In this document: positions 48,904 to 62,845 of the stretch, one piece after another
Layout of the letters: each line of letters opens with the position of its first letter
Position numbering within the stretch: position 1 is the first letter of the stretch
Assembly: GCF_007655135.1 (NCBI RefSeq)
Contig: NC_045131.1
Span: 6,076,001 to 6,140,000, forward strand
Source of the DNA: Punica granatum
Taxonomy: Eukaryota > Streptophyta > Magnoliopsida > Myrtales > Lythraceae
DNA: 64,000 bases
Direction: 5' to 3'
Program-made: the position numbers and the translations under genes
The notes under the pieces: generated by a model
Database searches by the model: none
Told to the model about the DNA's origin: nothing
Seen by the model: the letters and a program-made list of their open reading frames with translations, nothing else

Positions 48904-51900
48904 ATGGGGAAGAAGCAGCACAGCAAGGACCGGATGTTCATAACGAATACGGAGTGGGCCACCGAGTGGGGCGGCGCCAAATCCAAGGAGACGGGGGCAC
49001 ACTTCAAGCGCCTCTCCTTCTACTGCTGCTCGTAAGCTGCACCTTCCCGTCTCTCCTCTTCTCTCTTCCTCTCGCTTCTTAGTTCGTTGCGGAGCTTGTA
49101 TGTCTTATGGTAGTGGTGATGGTATAAGTGCTGGCATTAATTGGTTTGTCATTGCAGCCTCACTTTTACGCCGTTCGAGGACCCGGTGTGCACGGCTGAT
49201 GGCAGCGTCTTTGACATCATGTGAGTGTTTACTGTATATCGCACCGTTATAATCATTCATATGATTTAGCTTTTTGTGCTGCTGAAGTTGTCGTTGAATT
49301 CACTTGTGTACCAATGTGAAAGCTTTGCAACTGAAGTTGGATGTGCTGTGTTTCATTTATTGCATATCGCTTCCCTGCATAGTTTCGGCCGCATCGAATG
49401 GAATTATTATCATATATATGAAGGTGTTTACCAAGTTCAATCTGTAAACTTGGTTCTTGGACACCACGATTCGGTAAATTTAAACAACAATTGCTAAAGG
49501 TGTATGATGTTTATGAATTAAGTTTCCTGGCTTATGGCTAATTGATGTGCAATATGAACCGAACATATAGAAGAGTTTGAATTAGATGGGTTTCAGCTGT
49601 CTGTATTTGTCGGATAATCAGAAGGTGGCAGATAAAGGGCTGATGCTGTGGCTCTTTGACATGCATGTGCTTTAAGTTTCATACGATTTTGCTTGTTATT
49701 TGGGGATTGTCTTGGTCATGTTGTTCTGGTAGTTTAACAATTGGTTGCAGGCATATAATTCCTTATATCAGAAAGTATGGCAAGCATCCTGTTACTGGTG
49801 CTCCTCTCAAGCAAGAGGATCTTATCCCCCTCACTTTTCACAAGAATCCTGACGGTAAACTTTTGTTCCTTTTGAAACTTTTGGCTATTTTTGACAGTTT
49901 TTGTGCGCATAGTATATTAGTATCCTTTGAGTTAAATTGAGTTGTGCTGATTAGCATCGACTCAAAGTTGCATGGGCTTGATTGAAGGACCAAAAATGAA
50001 CAAATTTGCTTAGTTCATCTACTGAATGTGTTTGATAGTGGTATTAGAACTGTCCAAATTAGGGCACTTGATTCTTTTGAAAAATTTCCAAATTTTGTCC
50101 TAATATGATCTACACCTCATTTAAGTGATTCATTCATCAGTGAGTATGTATGTTGTGACTGGCTGTAAAATGTGAATCTGGCCGATGTTCTAACAATGAT
50201 CATCTTTCCTATATTGTAAAGATTTGCAAACCCTTTGGTCATTTTATGCTATCAATCATATATGAAAAAGAAAGAGTGATAGTCTGACCATTTATTGGAA
50301 GGTTTGGCTATGTTTATATTTCAATCTGGTGCATTTGGGTGGTGAATGGAGGGCAAATATGCTTATCGTTTATAACTATTTTTGTGATCTTGTCTAGTCA
50401 TTGAAAGTTTTTATTAATCCTTTATTGCTCTCTTTGGGATGTACCTGGTCTATATATTGCACGTTATGCTGATGCAAGCTCTATCTTCTTTTCATCACTT
50501 TACATGGAAATGATCTCCTGCAATTATTTTGCTAATAATGTCCTGTGTGATATATATATAGGATATGTTGTTTTCTTTGCTTGATTCGCTAACACTCTCT
50601 CTTTCTTCTTTTTGCCATAATGTAGGAGAATTTCACTGTCCCGTGCTGCACAAAGTTTTCACCGAGTTCACACACATTGTTGCTGTGAAGACTACAGGAA
50701 ATGTTTTCTGTTATGAGGTGTCCTAATTATCCATGGCAGTGCTATTCCCATCATAATATGGATATGCTGTGAATATGCGTCACACTGATTGATTCCTTTC
50801 TGCAGGCAATCAAAGAATTAAACATCAAGACTAAGAACTGGAAAGAACTCTTAACTGACGAGCCATTCAGTCGAGATGACCTCATAACGATTCAGGTAAA
50901 TCATGATTTTTTCTTTTCAACTTAAATGAGAAAAATGATGAGTGGTTTTGCTTGCTAACTTAGATGAGAAAATCCATGAGTGGTATTTCTTCTGCTAATC
51001 GTTAGATCTCATGTTTGTCAGTGCTATTCTGCAGAATCCTAATGCACTTGATAGCAAGGTTTTGGTGGACTTTGATCATGTCAAGAATAGCCTGAAAGTT
51101 GATGATGAAGGTAAGAATTTTTCCTGTGACATTCTCCGAGATCATATGAGATAATATATCTGGAAAATTATGTACATATATGTGACATTGCATTTTTCCC
51201 TCGCACAGAATTAAAGAAAATGAACTCAGATCCAACCTATAACATTAATGTCTCGGGGGATATCAAGCAAATGCTTAAGGAGCTTGGGACTGAAAAGGGC
51301 AAGGAAGCAGCCTTATTAGGTGGAGGTGGTAGCAAGGCCCAGAAGGAAAGGGCCGCTGCACTTGCTGCTATTCTGGCTGCAAGATCCCGTTTGCAAGAGG
51401 AGGAGAATTCAAAATCCAAGGGAGAGGCTAAAGCAACCCAGTCATTTAGCATAGTAGATGCTGCCTCTGCTGCAGTTCATGGAAGAAGTGCTGCAGCAGC
51501 TAAGGCCTCCTCAAGTGATAAAACTGCTGCTCGAATAGCTATGCATATGTCTGGCGAGAGAGCTCCCGTCAACGCAAAGTTGGTGAGTAGTTTCTAAATT
51601 TGATTTTGAGATATCTCTATTGAATGCGGTGACATTGTTAGTAGCTACCTAGGCTTGATTATAAATTTCATAAGTTCTGGATGACTATAAATTGAAGACA
51701 GATGCACACTTAAGGTTCTATGAAACATATATCCATATTTGGTTCACGTTTGTTAGGTCACGATAAACAAAATATAGATAGCATCAGGCAATGCTTTTTT
51801 ATTGGTATTGTTTTCTATATTGATAAATGCACGATATTTGCAATCGAATATGAACAAAAGTTTCAATGGATACTAGCCATTTCAACCGCGCATTGCTCCA

Positions 51901-52016
51901 AAATTTTCTTGATAAAAATTATTATATCTTATTATTTAGTTTGGTCTTAAGAATATGTGGTTTATATATCATTATAAAACTTACTCTTCGATAATCTTAC
52001 CAGTGAAAAGAAAAAT

Positions 52017-52048
<32 letters not shown>

Positions 52049-55000
52049 TATATAATGGCAGGATTACCCACCATATCTTATCCCGCCATTTGTGCTAAAA
52101 ACATAAACTCGAAACTCCTCATCCAATGAACTTTCATGTACTTAAAACTACTAAATACCCTGTGTAAGCATTAATTATACATTCTATTCATTACTCGTTT
52201 AACATTAATTAACCCATGTATATAATTCCAAAAAAATATTAATTCATAATATTAATTTAACCCTTGCATAACCCAATAAAATTATTTATCTAATAAATGT
52301 ATATAAATATATATATGTATTTATTATACATAAAATAGTCGAAACATTCACTACAATATGCCTATTTGCTTGAAAATTATACTCCGACTACTCATTCATT
52401 GACTTTCTATCACAAATTTCTAATTAGAAGAATTAAGAATAAGTATATATAGTGAATGGTTCATATTATGTTCCAAGCAAAAAATATAATGATGTTTGAT
52501 ATACGTATTTTGCATCACATTTCACTTGCTATATTACATAATTGTCGTCTTCAATCACGATCCAAATATGTATAGCCCATTTCTGTACTCTATCTTGAAA
52601 ACAAAACTCAAGTTCTTATCTTAACAAAACCCAATGAATTAGACGGTCGACTCAACAACATATATTATAACGTGACGTCCTTTAGATTCAGCTGATCATA
52701 TTCAGAAAATCTTTATCATTTAGGTTTTGACTTTTTGGAAATACTGGTCATTTGGCTATGTGCGTCTATATGACCTGTTGGGACTGTTCTTTCTGACTAG
52801 CACTAATATGAAACAAGAACAATTCATTGGGTGATATATGTTTCAAAAAATTTGACAACCAAGTGATAAAGTTTTTTTGGAATAAAACAGATTATGATGT
52901 CGATGAATCTAAATTATCTAATGATATACGTTGCAGAGATGGAGTCATTGAGTTTCATTTGAATAAGATCTTAAATTTTATTTTTGGGATGGATTAGAGA
53001 AATGGGTTATGCGTCTTTGGATCGCGTTTTGGGGATGACAAAGTATGTATATATGGCAAGTGAACTATGATGTCAAATACGTATATCAACCTTTTTCTTT
53101 ATCTTTTTTGCTTGGAACATAATATCAACCATTTATTGTATATACTTATGATTAATTTTCCTAATTAAATTTTGTGATGAAAAAGTTATTGAATGAAAGC
53201 CTTGATTATAATTTTTAAGCAAATAGATAGATTGTAGTGAATGCTTCGACTAATTTATATTAAATTATACGCATATATATGTATATATTTATTAGATAAT
53301 AACTCAATTGGATTGCGCACGAGTTAAATTAATTTTAAGTTTTTCCTTTTTCTTTTGGAATTCTTCATAGGTTAACTAATGTCGTGGATTGTTAAACATG
53401 TAATAAATAAAATGTTTCATTAATGCCAATAGGGGATATTTATTAGATTTAGTCATATGAAGGGTCAGTGAATGAAGCTGCGGGCTTACTTTAGAATAAA
53501 TGATGGGATATAGTGGGTGCCCGTCCCTAATTTATATATATATAGATTTACCCTTGACTGTCCAAAACTCCGGAAGAAATGAAAAGCCTGAGAAGACAAA
53601 AACATTAATGAACCAAAATCACCTAAGTCAAACATGAAGCCAAACACCCAGAGCTGAACTTTGCTTCATGGTTTGGACGAGGAGCAACTCTATCTCAAAA
53701 AAGTAAGAAAAATCGACTTGGCAAAAGCTTCTGGCATTGGAACTTCTGACTTGAAGATCCTGTCGTTCATCTCTTTCCTCAGACTGTAAACCTAGTTTGT
53801 CTAAACCAGCCTCTCAACGGTAACAGAGAGAGTCCTCTTCAAGCTTGCTGCACGAAGAATTTTTCAATGGCCAATCACCTGGAAAATTGTGATCATTGAG
53901 CTTGAGAAGAATACCCAATCAGATCTTCGTGTAGTCACAGGCAGAGAACCCTAATTAGATAAGTAAAGTAGTGTCAATGCATTTTTAGCTTATGTAGAAC
54001 GGCCAAAACTCAAGCTGTCATTCTCACTTCCGCTTAACCCAAGCGTGTTAGATAAAGAAAAAAGGGACTAAGAAGCCTTATTTTAATTGGGTACTAGGAA
54101 TTTATTGGATAATTAGATCAGAATGCAAACTCCTAATCATAGGGTGATAATACTGAGGATGGTCATCCCTAATTTCTGTTGTACAATGTCTAAACACTTA
54201 AAAATTTCTGCAGTAATCTAGCCATAAAGAAGTGTTGTTCTGTTGGTTGACCGAAAGTAAAATTGAAAAAGGAAAAGAAAATCTTTATGAACATGAAGAA
54301 GGATCTTTCACCCTGAAAAAAAGAGATACAAATCAGTTCGTATTAATTAGAATATTGGTCTCATCTTCTTTGTTATTGAATAACTCTTTATACAAAGTAA
54401 TTTCATGATTGTATATGATCAAGTTAAACAATTTTAGTATTGACATAAAATCATTTCAGGTGAAAAGCCGCTATACGACTGGTGCAGCCTCGCGATCTTT
54501 TACTTCAACATCGTACGACCCAGTGACCAAGAATGAATATGAGTATGTCAAAGTTGAGAAAAATCCTAAGAAGAAAGGATATGTTCAGCTGCACACAACA
54601 CATGGTGATTTGAACATAGAGCTGCACTGCGACATCACTCCCAGGACTTGCGAGAACTTCATCATGCTCTGTGAGCAGGGATATTACAACGGCGTACCTT
54701 TTCATAGAAATATAAGGTACTGCCATAGCACAAGTTGATTTGTATTTTATATATGGTCATCATAGCTCTATATACGTGGGCAAGTCATTGAAACGGTCAC
54801 TTGGACAGCTTGGTTCATGGTCCATCCAGTCCAACAAACTTCCAATTGTTGCAGCAAGCCAAAAATTCGGTTAACTTCTTTCTTCGTTTTTTAGGATTCC
54901 TTTTACAAATCATGTTAATCTCCAGATTCTTCTAATTACTTCCAGTCATGTAGTGACCTCACAAAACTTGCTATCTTTAGGAAAACTGGTCCCGGTTCTC

Positions 55001-56142
55001 CTGAGTCTTGCCCTTTAATGTTTTATATGCTTTGTACCAGACAGACAGGCTAAGGATTCTGATGGAATTGGGCAGCCTGGTCTGCTTTGGATAAAGAGTG
55101 AATGACGATCTCACTGATATTTCGGTTCATGTAGGAATTTTATGATTCAAGGGGGTGACCCTACTGGGACTGGGACAGGAGGTGAGTCAATATGGGGGAA
55201 GCCGTTCAAGGATGAGTTGAACTCCAAGTTGCTTCACTCTGGGAGGGGTGTTGTAAGTATGGCGAACAGTGGTCCGCACACAAATGGGTCTCAGTTTTTC
55301 ATCCTTTACAAGTCCGCCAATCATTTGAACTTCAAGCATACAGTTTTTGGAGGGGTAGTAGGTGGATTGACCACGTTATCAGTGATGGAGAAGGTTCCTG
55401 TTGATGATAATGATCGTCCTCTGGTGAGTTCCCTAACATGAGTATTTAGTCTCTCGTAACTCTTGACGAACTCTTTATTTTCAATGGCTAAATTTGGAAC
55501 CCCATTTGTTTTTTGCACTAACTAACTTTGAGATTACTGGCTGTTCATGTTTCATGCAGTAAAAGAAAGCTATTTGATGAAATCGCATATTTTCCTATGC
55601 ACCAAGACCGCTAGAATAAACTGTTTTACCTGAGTCTCATTTTAGGAGAGGAACTATTTTCTGATGTTGTCATCTATGTGACCATATATTCTTAGCTGTT
55701 TGTTTCTGAATGTTATGAAATGATGCAGGAAGAAATTAAGATAATTAACGTGACAGTCTTCGTGAATCCTTACTCTGAGCTGGATGAGGAGGAAGGAGAA
55801 GAGAAGGCCAAAACTGAGAAGACAGTTGACGATGAAGATAAGGTGAATTTTGTATCCTATCCCATGCTCAACTTAAATACCCTTCTGTCGGTGGTGTAAG
55901 CTTTTGATTTACAATGGGCTTGTTAACCTCATATACAGGATAAGGTCGGGTCGTGGTTTAGCAACCCCGGTGCAGGAACAGCCGAACCAGGAGCAGTGGG
56001 GAGTGGAGGTGTGGGGAAGTACCTTAAAGCAAGGAATGCTAAAGGTGGTTCCGGTGCGGATGCTGAAAATGGTTCAGCTGTAACAAAGAAAAGGAAAGTA
56101 GGAGCCTCAACAGGAGATTACGGGAACTTCTCTTCATGGTGA
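48904..56142 (+). CDS. PUB49: U-box/cyclophilin protein PUB49 (CYP65)
   Basis: Exons are 48904-49031, 49158-49220, 49751-49854, 50626-50717, 50806-50895, 51035-51110, 51209-51582, 54460-54716, 55135-55423, 55729-55842 and 55939-56142; all introns are GT-AG, giving 596 aa against 595 in Arabidopsis. After [18 protein letters not shown] come a U-box (about 38-110: [40 protein letters not shown]), an Ala-rich helical linker, and a cyclophilin domain (about 347-495: [54 protein letters not shown]). The tail is acidic then Gly-rich, ending NFSSW. The catalytic Arg of PFHR is present, but the cyclosporin-contacting Trp is replaced in [12 protein letters not shown]. The human relative PPIL2 is spliceosome-associated, and the protein is expected to combine E3 ligase and prolyl-isomerase activity in the nucleus. 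Intron 7 is 2.9 kb because of an inserted inverted-repeat element. Confidence 0.95.
52030..53555. mobile_element. Large near-complete inverted repeat in PUB49 intron 7
   Basis: The left arm (about 52040-52745) and the reverse complement of the right arm (about 52835-53545) align almost end to end. Paired words include ACCCACCATATC/ACCCACTATATC, TAGTCGAAACATTCACTACA/TAGTCGAAGCATTCACTACA, ATTATGTTCCAAGCAAAAAA on both sides, GATATACGTATTTTGCATCA/GATATACGTATTTGACATCA, CCCATTTCTGTAC/CCCATTTCTCTAA, TTTAGATTCA on both sides, and CTTTATCATTTAGG/CTTTATCACTTGG. Only about 90 bp around 52745-52835 form the loop. By eye roughly four of five bases agree. TATATA runs lie at both ends. There is no transposase frame, so it is a foldback-type non-autonomous element. 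Confidence 0.8.
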
Positions 56143-58674
56143 GAGCTTCCCGATCTTTTGTACCATGAAGCTCTTTTAACCGACTAGCAAGTAATGTGCT
56201 GTAACTAACATGTAAGAACAAAAAGAATGATGTAAAACCTTTTTTTTTTTTTTCGGAACATCCTGCCCTCGTATTGGTTGTTCTTTTACCGGTCTATATA
56301 TATATTATTCGTCAAATGACATGCAAATGGTCTATGAATTCGACATGTTGGGCCCTTCGTGTCGGCGAGAAAAAAATTGATGAAATGAGAGGTCAGCTTT
56401 GTAGATTCTATCTTAGCTAAGCTTTATAAAAAGGTGATACGGGGGAGGCAGAAGATACTTCAAAAGCGAAGTGAGACCTGAGAAGTTTGTCTTGTAAAAG
56501 AAAGGTTGCTGAATATGCAATGTGAGGTTTCAGTTTCTGACCACTATGGAGACAGTTCCAAGTTCAGGCTGTCTCCTCTTCTTTTAAGATGAGCAACTCC
56601 TATTTCGCGTTTGCTTGTTTTCTACTTTTCCTGGCTATACGGGACATCCAATAAACATCCTCCTACATCAGAGCCTCGACAAATTGACCGAAAGCCGACC
56701 TCCAATAACCCTTCTGCATCCTTCATTTCCATGCCCAACACGACGGGCCAATGCCGTCACAAAATACTCTACCCTATTCCACGAAACCGGGGTTTCCTTT
56801 CGCAAAGCTTCACCCGTAATCCGCCTGAGTCTCCCCCTGACTGTTACCTCTTCTGTGTTACGGCGGAAGGGTGGTTTCTCCACGGAGCTGGATTTATTAT
56901 CCAAGCATCAGGAAAACACCTTGTCAAATTAGTCCGATCAAGAAGCTTTTCCCGAGCCCGTCAGAAACTCCGTTCCTGAAGATCGAGTGGGCCATTGCCA
57001 TCCACTAGCTTCCAGAGCCACTGGAGAGCCAAGGGAGAACAATTCCATAAGACCCAAGTTAGGACAGATACGTGCCATCTCAGTCCTGACAAGAAACGAT
57101 AGTCACTTCTCAGGGATACTTGCATGGAGCCATATTTGAGAATAGTGGTGGATGAGTGGTTTGATGGGCCAGGACCCATGATGGGAATGCTCGGTTGGGT
57201 GGGCCTTCATGTCAATGCTTCCCCGATTGTACGTGCCAAATCTCGTGGCCATTAGAAATAACCAGTTCGTATTAGCTCCACATATAGTTCATCGGATAAG
57301 GTGTCCGATTACTGGGGTACATACTACATGCATAGCCTTGTAGCAATTGCTGAGCAAGCTAATCATTTTCAATTTCTAATTTTTGCCAGTGAATTTCTTT
57401 TCTTCTTTCTTTCTTTTTTTGGTCTATAAGTTTCATACAAATGCTGGTGGAAGCACATGACATCATATATATGTAATATATCCACCAACAATTGCTTTGG
57501 GACCAATACTATACCATGTTAGGGTATTATGATAATTTTTCTTACCAAATTTGGTCCCCCCGGGTCCCACTCATCAGGACATTTCAGGAACGCCCACTAT
57601 AAAAGAATACTGGATGGCAATTCCTTCTAAAACACAAAAACTGCATGCATTACGTGTATGTATGCATCTATGTTATAGCCTATAGACAGTCCTGTTTCCC
57701 TCAACTTAAATCATTTTCTCACCTTCACTTCTATTGCACACGAGCTGATGTAGAAATTCACATCCCGTACTTCTTGTTGAATATATATACATACATCCAG
57801 AGTTTGATACTTTATGTGATGTCGTATATACCTATATATTCATGTTCTTTACACATAAGATCCTTGTTTTTCTTCAACGTAGTTCTTCAGATGATTCGTT
57901 GTGAATTAATCGATTGGAGAGAGTAGAGATCGATTTTATCTATTTCCTTATCAGATATATAGAGCCCCGGCCATCTTGTATATTCTAGCGAGTGCCTGTC
58001 AGTATCTCATGTAAGTACTATAACTATAAGAATATGATCGATGACAACAACATATATTTTTATAATTTAATAATTACGAGTTTTAGTTGATTTACTTTTC
58101 AAACACTGATGTTGAAAATCACTTTTTATGATGACAAATATCTGAGCAAAAGTCGGTCAATGTCTAATTCTCCACAGCATGATATATACACTTAACAAGC
58201 ATCACATATCACACATCACATATCACATATTCGATCATCACACACTTCGACTTTCAGTTTCTTAGATGATTATATATGATAGAAGTGACATTAATTCAAT
58301 CTTCAAATAAAGAAAACGGCTTCTTTGACATCCTAAAATTCGAAAATATTCTAATTAAATAGAATCGTAAAAAGACACATATAAATGATAATCGGGTTGA
58401 AGCGTGTATTATGACTTTTCTTTGAAAGCTTCCCGTGAAAAGGAAGCTCTTGAAGTGTGTCGAGAAATTATATGAGCTCTTTGCGTGGGTCATCCGATAT
58501 ATATATATGTAAGTGTGATAAAAAGAAACATGGGGCATGCAGTCGCTTTCGAGAAAGAAAAACCAATTGGTCGCAAAGCAAGAAGGAGGCATTGGGCCAA
58601 CAACAAACCATTAAAAAAGATCAAATGAGTCCACACGTTAAGAATTAAAAATACACTCAAAAAGTATGTGTGTG

Positions 58675-58705
<31 letters not shown>

Positions 58706-59109
58706 GTATAATCTGTTAAAGAACAAGAAAAGAACAGAAAAAAGAAAAAAAAGGTGTGATTGGTTAATGGGCGTTAACGTGGGGAATGGGAGAGGAGGCA
58801 AGTCCATCAAGATTCAAAAGATGAAGATATGTAATGTAAACCCTAAAAAGAAGCTCCCACTATACATTATATACTTCCTTTTTTCTTTTCTTTTCTTTTA
58901 TTTTCGTTTATTTCTTTTTTAATTTTTTTTCAAATTTATTTCTTTGATTTGATTATGGGTCTCAAGCCTTAATTAATAAGAGGAGACTAATTGTTGCCCA
59001 GGCATTAACTTGATTTAGCATTGAAATGCATCTCGTAGATTCGAATCCTTATTCATGAGATAAAGTCCTCTCGCTGGCAAAGCAAAACTCACCGTATCAC
59101 ACCTCATGA

Positions 59110-59140
<31 letters not shown>

Positions 59141-61207
59141 TTGGCCCTTTTCATGGGGCAAAGAGTGCCCACAAACATGACTTTCTCTTTCAATTAAGCC
59201 CTTTGTTACAGGAAGTAGAGACCCATATGTCGAAAAGGAAGAAAGACTTCCTTTCTTTGGGTCTTTGATGGAGTTGGTGGGAGAGGCTAAATTGGAAACG
59301 GCTCTTTCAATATCTCCAGGAAAAAGAAGATCATAGTTTAACAGAATAGTTGTACTTAATCAAATATTATCCACACTATAAAGAAAATTAGCATTTTAAT
59401 TTCAAATATTATAATTAAAAAGTAGAGTACGTAAGCTCGAACCTGTGCGTGTTAATCTCTCGTATTGTGATTAGCTCCGATATGTCATGATGAACATATA
59501 TGGAAAGTAAAATAATTAATTATTTGACAAATTTATCTAAAGAGATATTTTTTTATACTATCTAATCGAGATTTAAAATGGTGCGAAGCTTTGGGAAGCT
59601 TTTTGCCATCAGATTCTCCTGCGGCCTCCTTACATGAAATTAAAGGGGGCCCAATTCAAAAGCGTAAAGCCTGAGAGCATATGCTGGGGGCAACTTTTGT
59701 GCAATGTGTTACTGGATGAGTGGAACTTAAAAAGATTCTAAAAAATCAACCCCCCCCCCCCCCCACAAAAAAAAAAGGACTCTTTGTTGTAATTTTTTTA
59801 AAAAAAAAGTTTTATGTAATGGATTTCATAATATTCAACATAAGGTTTTATCAGTTTATTTTCTTCGGTAAATCAATGAGCAGGAGAAGTCATCCCTTGG
59901 ATATTGATCAAACTCTAGACATACAAAATGTTCGTTTTCATAAATTCGGAATCGACTGTTTTCCAAGTAGATGCATAACAATAGTTTTTATACTTATACA
60001 TACATAACAAATTTCTCGATGGTTAATATGCATTTTCTGAGAAGATGGCGAGAGACTTATTTAAAAAAAAAAAATTTGCAGAGAAGACCACATCAGACGA
60101 CCAAGCGTGCAGGCCACTAAATTGAATACCTTTCCAAGAGATTCCCCAGCTCTGTTGGCCGTCCTAAGATTCTAATATATGTATTTCCCCCCAACCCTCT
60201 CTTGATAACGACCCTCTCTTTTGTATTAACAATTCAATTCTAAGACATTAACTAAGAATTAAAACTAATAAATATAATTAATAATGATAATTATTATAAC
60301 AAGTTGTATACCAAGAAGCTGATATCATCTTATTGCACCAAATATATACCAACTCCATTTGGATATATTATATAATTCATAGCATTATTTATTTGAACAA
60401 AATATTATATAGCTAGAAGTCTAATCAACAATGGCCGATTAAAATTATTCTAAACTACGCATTAATAAAGAGAATAGAAAATTAGAGGTGGTTGGGGCCT
60501 TGATTTTTAAAAGTCAATTTAAGCACGATTTGTAGAAAGGCAGAATGAGCAATTTATTAAATCAATTATAAACTCGCCTTATGACTGGATATTATATTTT
60601 ATTGCATGTAATAAGAACAATAATAATGATATATTAATTAATTAATGAGACACAATATAGATTGTGAATTGCAATGAGTTCCTAACAATTTTTTATTATA
60701 AAAGAGGCTTTAAAAAACAAAGAAATTTAAACATATACGAACTTCCGTATAGACATTTCAAAGAAATTATATTATCGAACATATATATATCTTAATTTCC
60801 AATATTTCAAGAAAAACGGAAGAAAATGTTAGAAGAGAAGGGTAAAAAAGATCAATATAATGAGCGCCGGGCACCGAAAATTGAATCATTTCATTTCATT
60901 TTCACTCAAATCAAACCCAAATTTCCTTCCGCTATCTAACATCAATTGTCTCTCAACCCAAAAGAGAAAATGAAAAGGAAAAGAAAAAAAGAAAAAAAAC
61001 CAAAAGAACCCTAATGTTCATTTAAATTCCAACAACACCACCCCCTCGCACGTGCCATAAATCAAGCAAACACGTGTGAAACGAAACTTCAAACCCCCTC
61101 CTGTCATGAACATCAACCTTTTTGATTAACAACTAATCTCTAATTAATTAATAATCTGATCATATTAATTTGCATTTGTTTTTTTCTTTTTGGTCCCTAA
61201 TCATGGA
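56143..61207. other. Intergenic region between PUB49 and SHR
   Basis: The PUB49 3' UTR occupies the first part. The remainder is AT-rich with many short open frames but no gene I can support. It includes TATATA/GTGTGT microsatellites (58665-58710, 59107-59140), a poly-C/poly-A run (59750-59777) and a CACTATAAAAG TATA-like motif at about 57596. A tRNA-like B-box word (AGATTCGAATCC) at about 59038 may mark another SINE fragment. The segment from about 60840 to 61207 is presumably SHR 3' UTR and downstream. Confidence 0.4.
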
Positions 61208-62845
61208 TCAGTTGGCCGTGGGCCTCCATGCACTGGCCCACACCACCGGCTGGTCCTTCCAGGTGAGAAACATTCCGGCGGAGTCAGGGCACTGTGCCAT
61301 TGCCCAGCCTTCCTTGTACCTCCTCAGCAGCGCCCTCATGTCGTCGCACAGCTCGTCGCTATACGAGCTCGGCCCAAACCCTCCCGCCCTCAGCCTCCTT
61401 GACCACCGCCCCGCCAGCTCCCTCCTCTCACCCGATACCCCCAGCGGGCACGCCACAAGGTCCACGATAGCCCTCCCGCCTGCCCTCTCAAGCATCAGCC
61501 GCTCGTTGCTCGTACTCGGGAAGCTTTCCTCCAGCGCCTCGAAGTAAACCCTAAACCACCTAAGGCACTCCCCGAACCCCCGCACGAACTCTGGCCCGTC
61601 GACCCCCAAGTCGAGGTCGGCCTCCTCCTCGACCACCGTCACGATCCTTGGGTTCAGCTGCCGGAAGGACGCGATCACGTGGTCCCGGCGGTTACTCATG
61701 GGAGTTATCGAGTGCATCGATCCCACACAGTTGATTGCCAAGGCCTCATCGTCCCTTATGTCGAGCTCCGATAGGTTTAGCTCGGAAAGGTCGCCCGCAT
61801 GGTGCACGACGTTGAATTTGAAGGGCACCCCCATGAGCCTCGCGAACTTCTCCATCCGATTCCCGATCTCCTTCATCACCTTCTGCACACCGGCAGTGCC
61901 ACCGTTGGCCCTGGAAGCGGCGGCCACCACCACGGTGGTGAGGCGGAGGTGAGGGGTCTCGTCGGTGCGGGTGGCAAGGGCCTCGAGCAAGGTGGGCCAC
62001 TGGGTGCAAAAGGTATTGCTAATGTCAATGATGTGAAGCTTGGGCTCGCCTTCTAGGGCTTCCATGATGGCGCCATTGCAAGAGACGTGCCCAAACGTGG
62101 TCCAAGGGCTCACCTCCTGGAACTTGAGCACCATCTTCCTCGTTGACTCGAACGAGCACGTCTTGTCGGACGCGGCCATGAGGGCCCGGTGGCTCCGCTC
62201 TCCGGAGTCGGTCATCCGGCTGAAAAGGGCCTGCAGGAAGTATGACGCCAACTTCTGGTCGATGTCCCCGTAGGGCGAACCAAGCTCATTGAGCATCCAC
62301 ATGAGGTGCTGGACGCGGCCGCTGTTCTTGTCGGCGATGGCTCGTGCCGTCTCGAGGAGGATCTCGGAGGCCCACCTGTGGCCCGAGAGGTCGAAGCTGA
62401 GCGGGTCCCGAGCGGGAGAGAAGCTGGAGAAGTCGCCGGTGCCAGCAGTCGTGGTCGTGGCCGGGTCGTAGGAGTGGTGGCCGCCGGCGGTTGTGGTGGT
62501 GGTCGTAGTCGGGGTGCTAGTGTTGGTGGGAGGGTAATTAGTAGGGAAGTAGTGCTTGGAGGAAGAGGAGGAGAAGTCATCTTCATCCATGAAAAAATTG
62601 AAGCATTCTTCTCCTCCTTCTACTTCTTGATCTTCTTGATGATGGTGATGAATATTATTGTAGGGATAGTAACTATTGTAGTAATTATGGCCAGGTTGGG
62701 AATAGGTCTGCTTGGAGGATCTTGAGCTGCTTGAGGTTCTGCTGGTGGAGTTGAAGGAGGATTGATTGCTGGATTGTTGTTGTTGTTGTTGGTGTTGGTG
62801 GTGTTGTTGGGGATGAAGGCTAACCAATCTAAACAAGGTATCCAT
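61208..62845 (-). CDS. SHR: GRAS transcription factor SHORT-ROOT
   Basis: A single exon of 545 aa (Arabidopsis SHR is 531, also intronless). It begins [14 protein letters not shown], followed by Gln/Asn/His/Thr low-complexity sequence and the conserved [19 protein letters not shown] patch typical of SHR. The GRAS domain runs from about residue 160 to the end. It has a first Leu-rich part ([20 protein letters not shown]), a VHIID-type motif [20 protein letters not shown] near 269-288, PFYRE-type residues around [11 protein letters not shown], and the SAW end [15 protein letters not shown] is made in the stele, moves one cell outward and, with SCARECROW, specifies endodermis and drives asymmetric division of the cortex/endodermis initial. 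The start is fixed by the family-conserved N-terminus. The coding sequence is GC-rich compared with its AT-rich flanks. Confidence 0.97.
   Translation of the reverse strand: MDTLFRLVSLHPQQHHQHQQQQQQSSNQSSFNSTSRTSSSSRSSKQTYSQPGHNYYNSYYPYNNIHHHHQEDQEVEGGEECFNFFMDEDDFSSSSSKHYFPTNYPPTNTSTPTTTTTTTAGGHHSYDPATTTTAGTGDFSSFSPARDPLSFDLSGHRWASEILLETARAIADKNSGRVQHLMWMLNELGSPYGDIDQKLASYFLQALFSRMTDSGERSHRALMAASDKTCSFESTRKMVLKFQEVSPWTTFGHVSCNGAIMEALEGEPKLHIIDISNTFCTQWPTLLEALATRTDETPHLRLTTVVVAAASRANGGTAGVQKVMKEIGNRMEKFARLMGVPFKFNVVHHAGDLSELNLSELDIRDDEALAINCVGSMHSITPMSNRRDHVIASFRQLNPRIVTVVEEEADLDLGVDGPEFVRGFGECLRWFRVYFEALEESFPSTSNERLMLERAGGRAIVDLVACPLGVSGERRELAGRWSRRLRAGGFGPSSYSDELCDDMRALLRRYKEGWAMAQCPDSAGMFLTWKDQPVVWASAWRPTAN

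Noticed and set aside
56611..57179. Several mid-length frames downstream of PUB49
   Set aside because: Three overlapping frames on both strands with no family resemblance and no introns with consistent phase.
62306..62725. 139-codon plus-strand frame opposite SHR
   Set aside because: Antisense shadow of the GC-rich SHR coding sequence.
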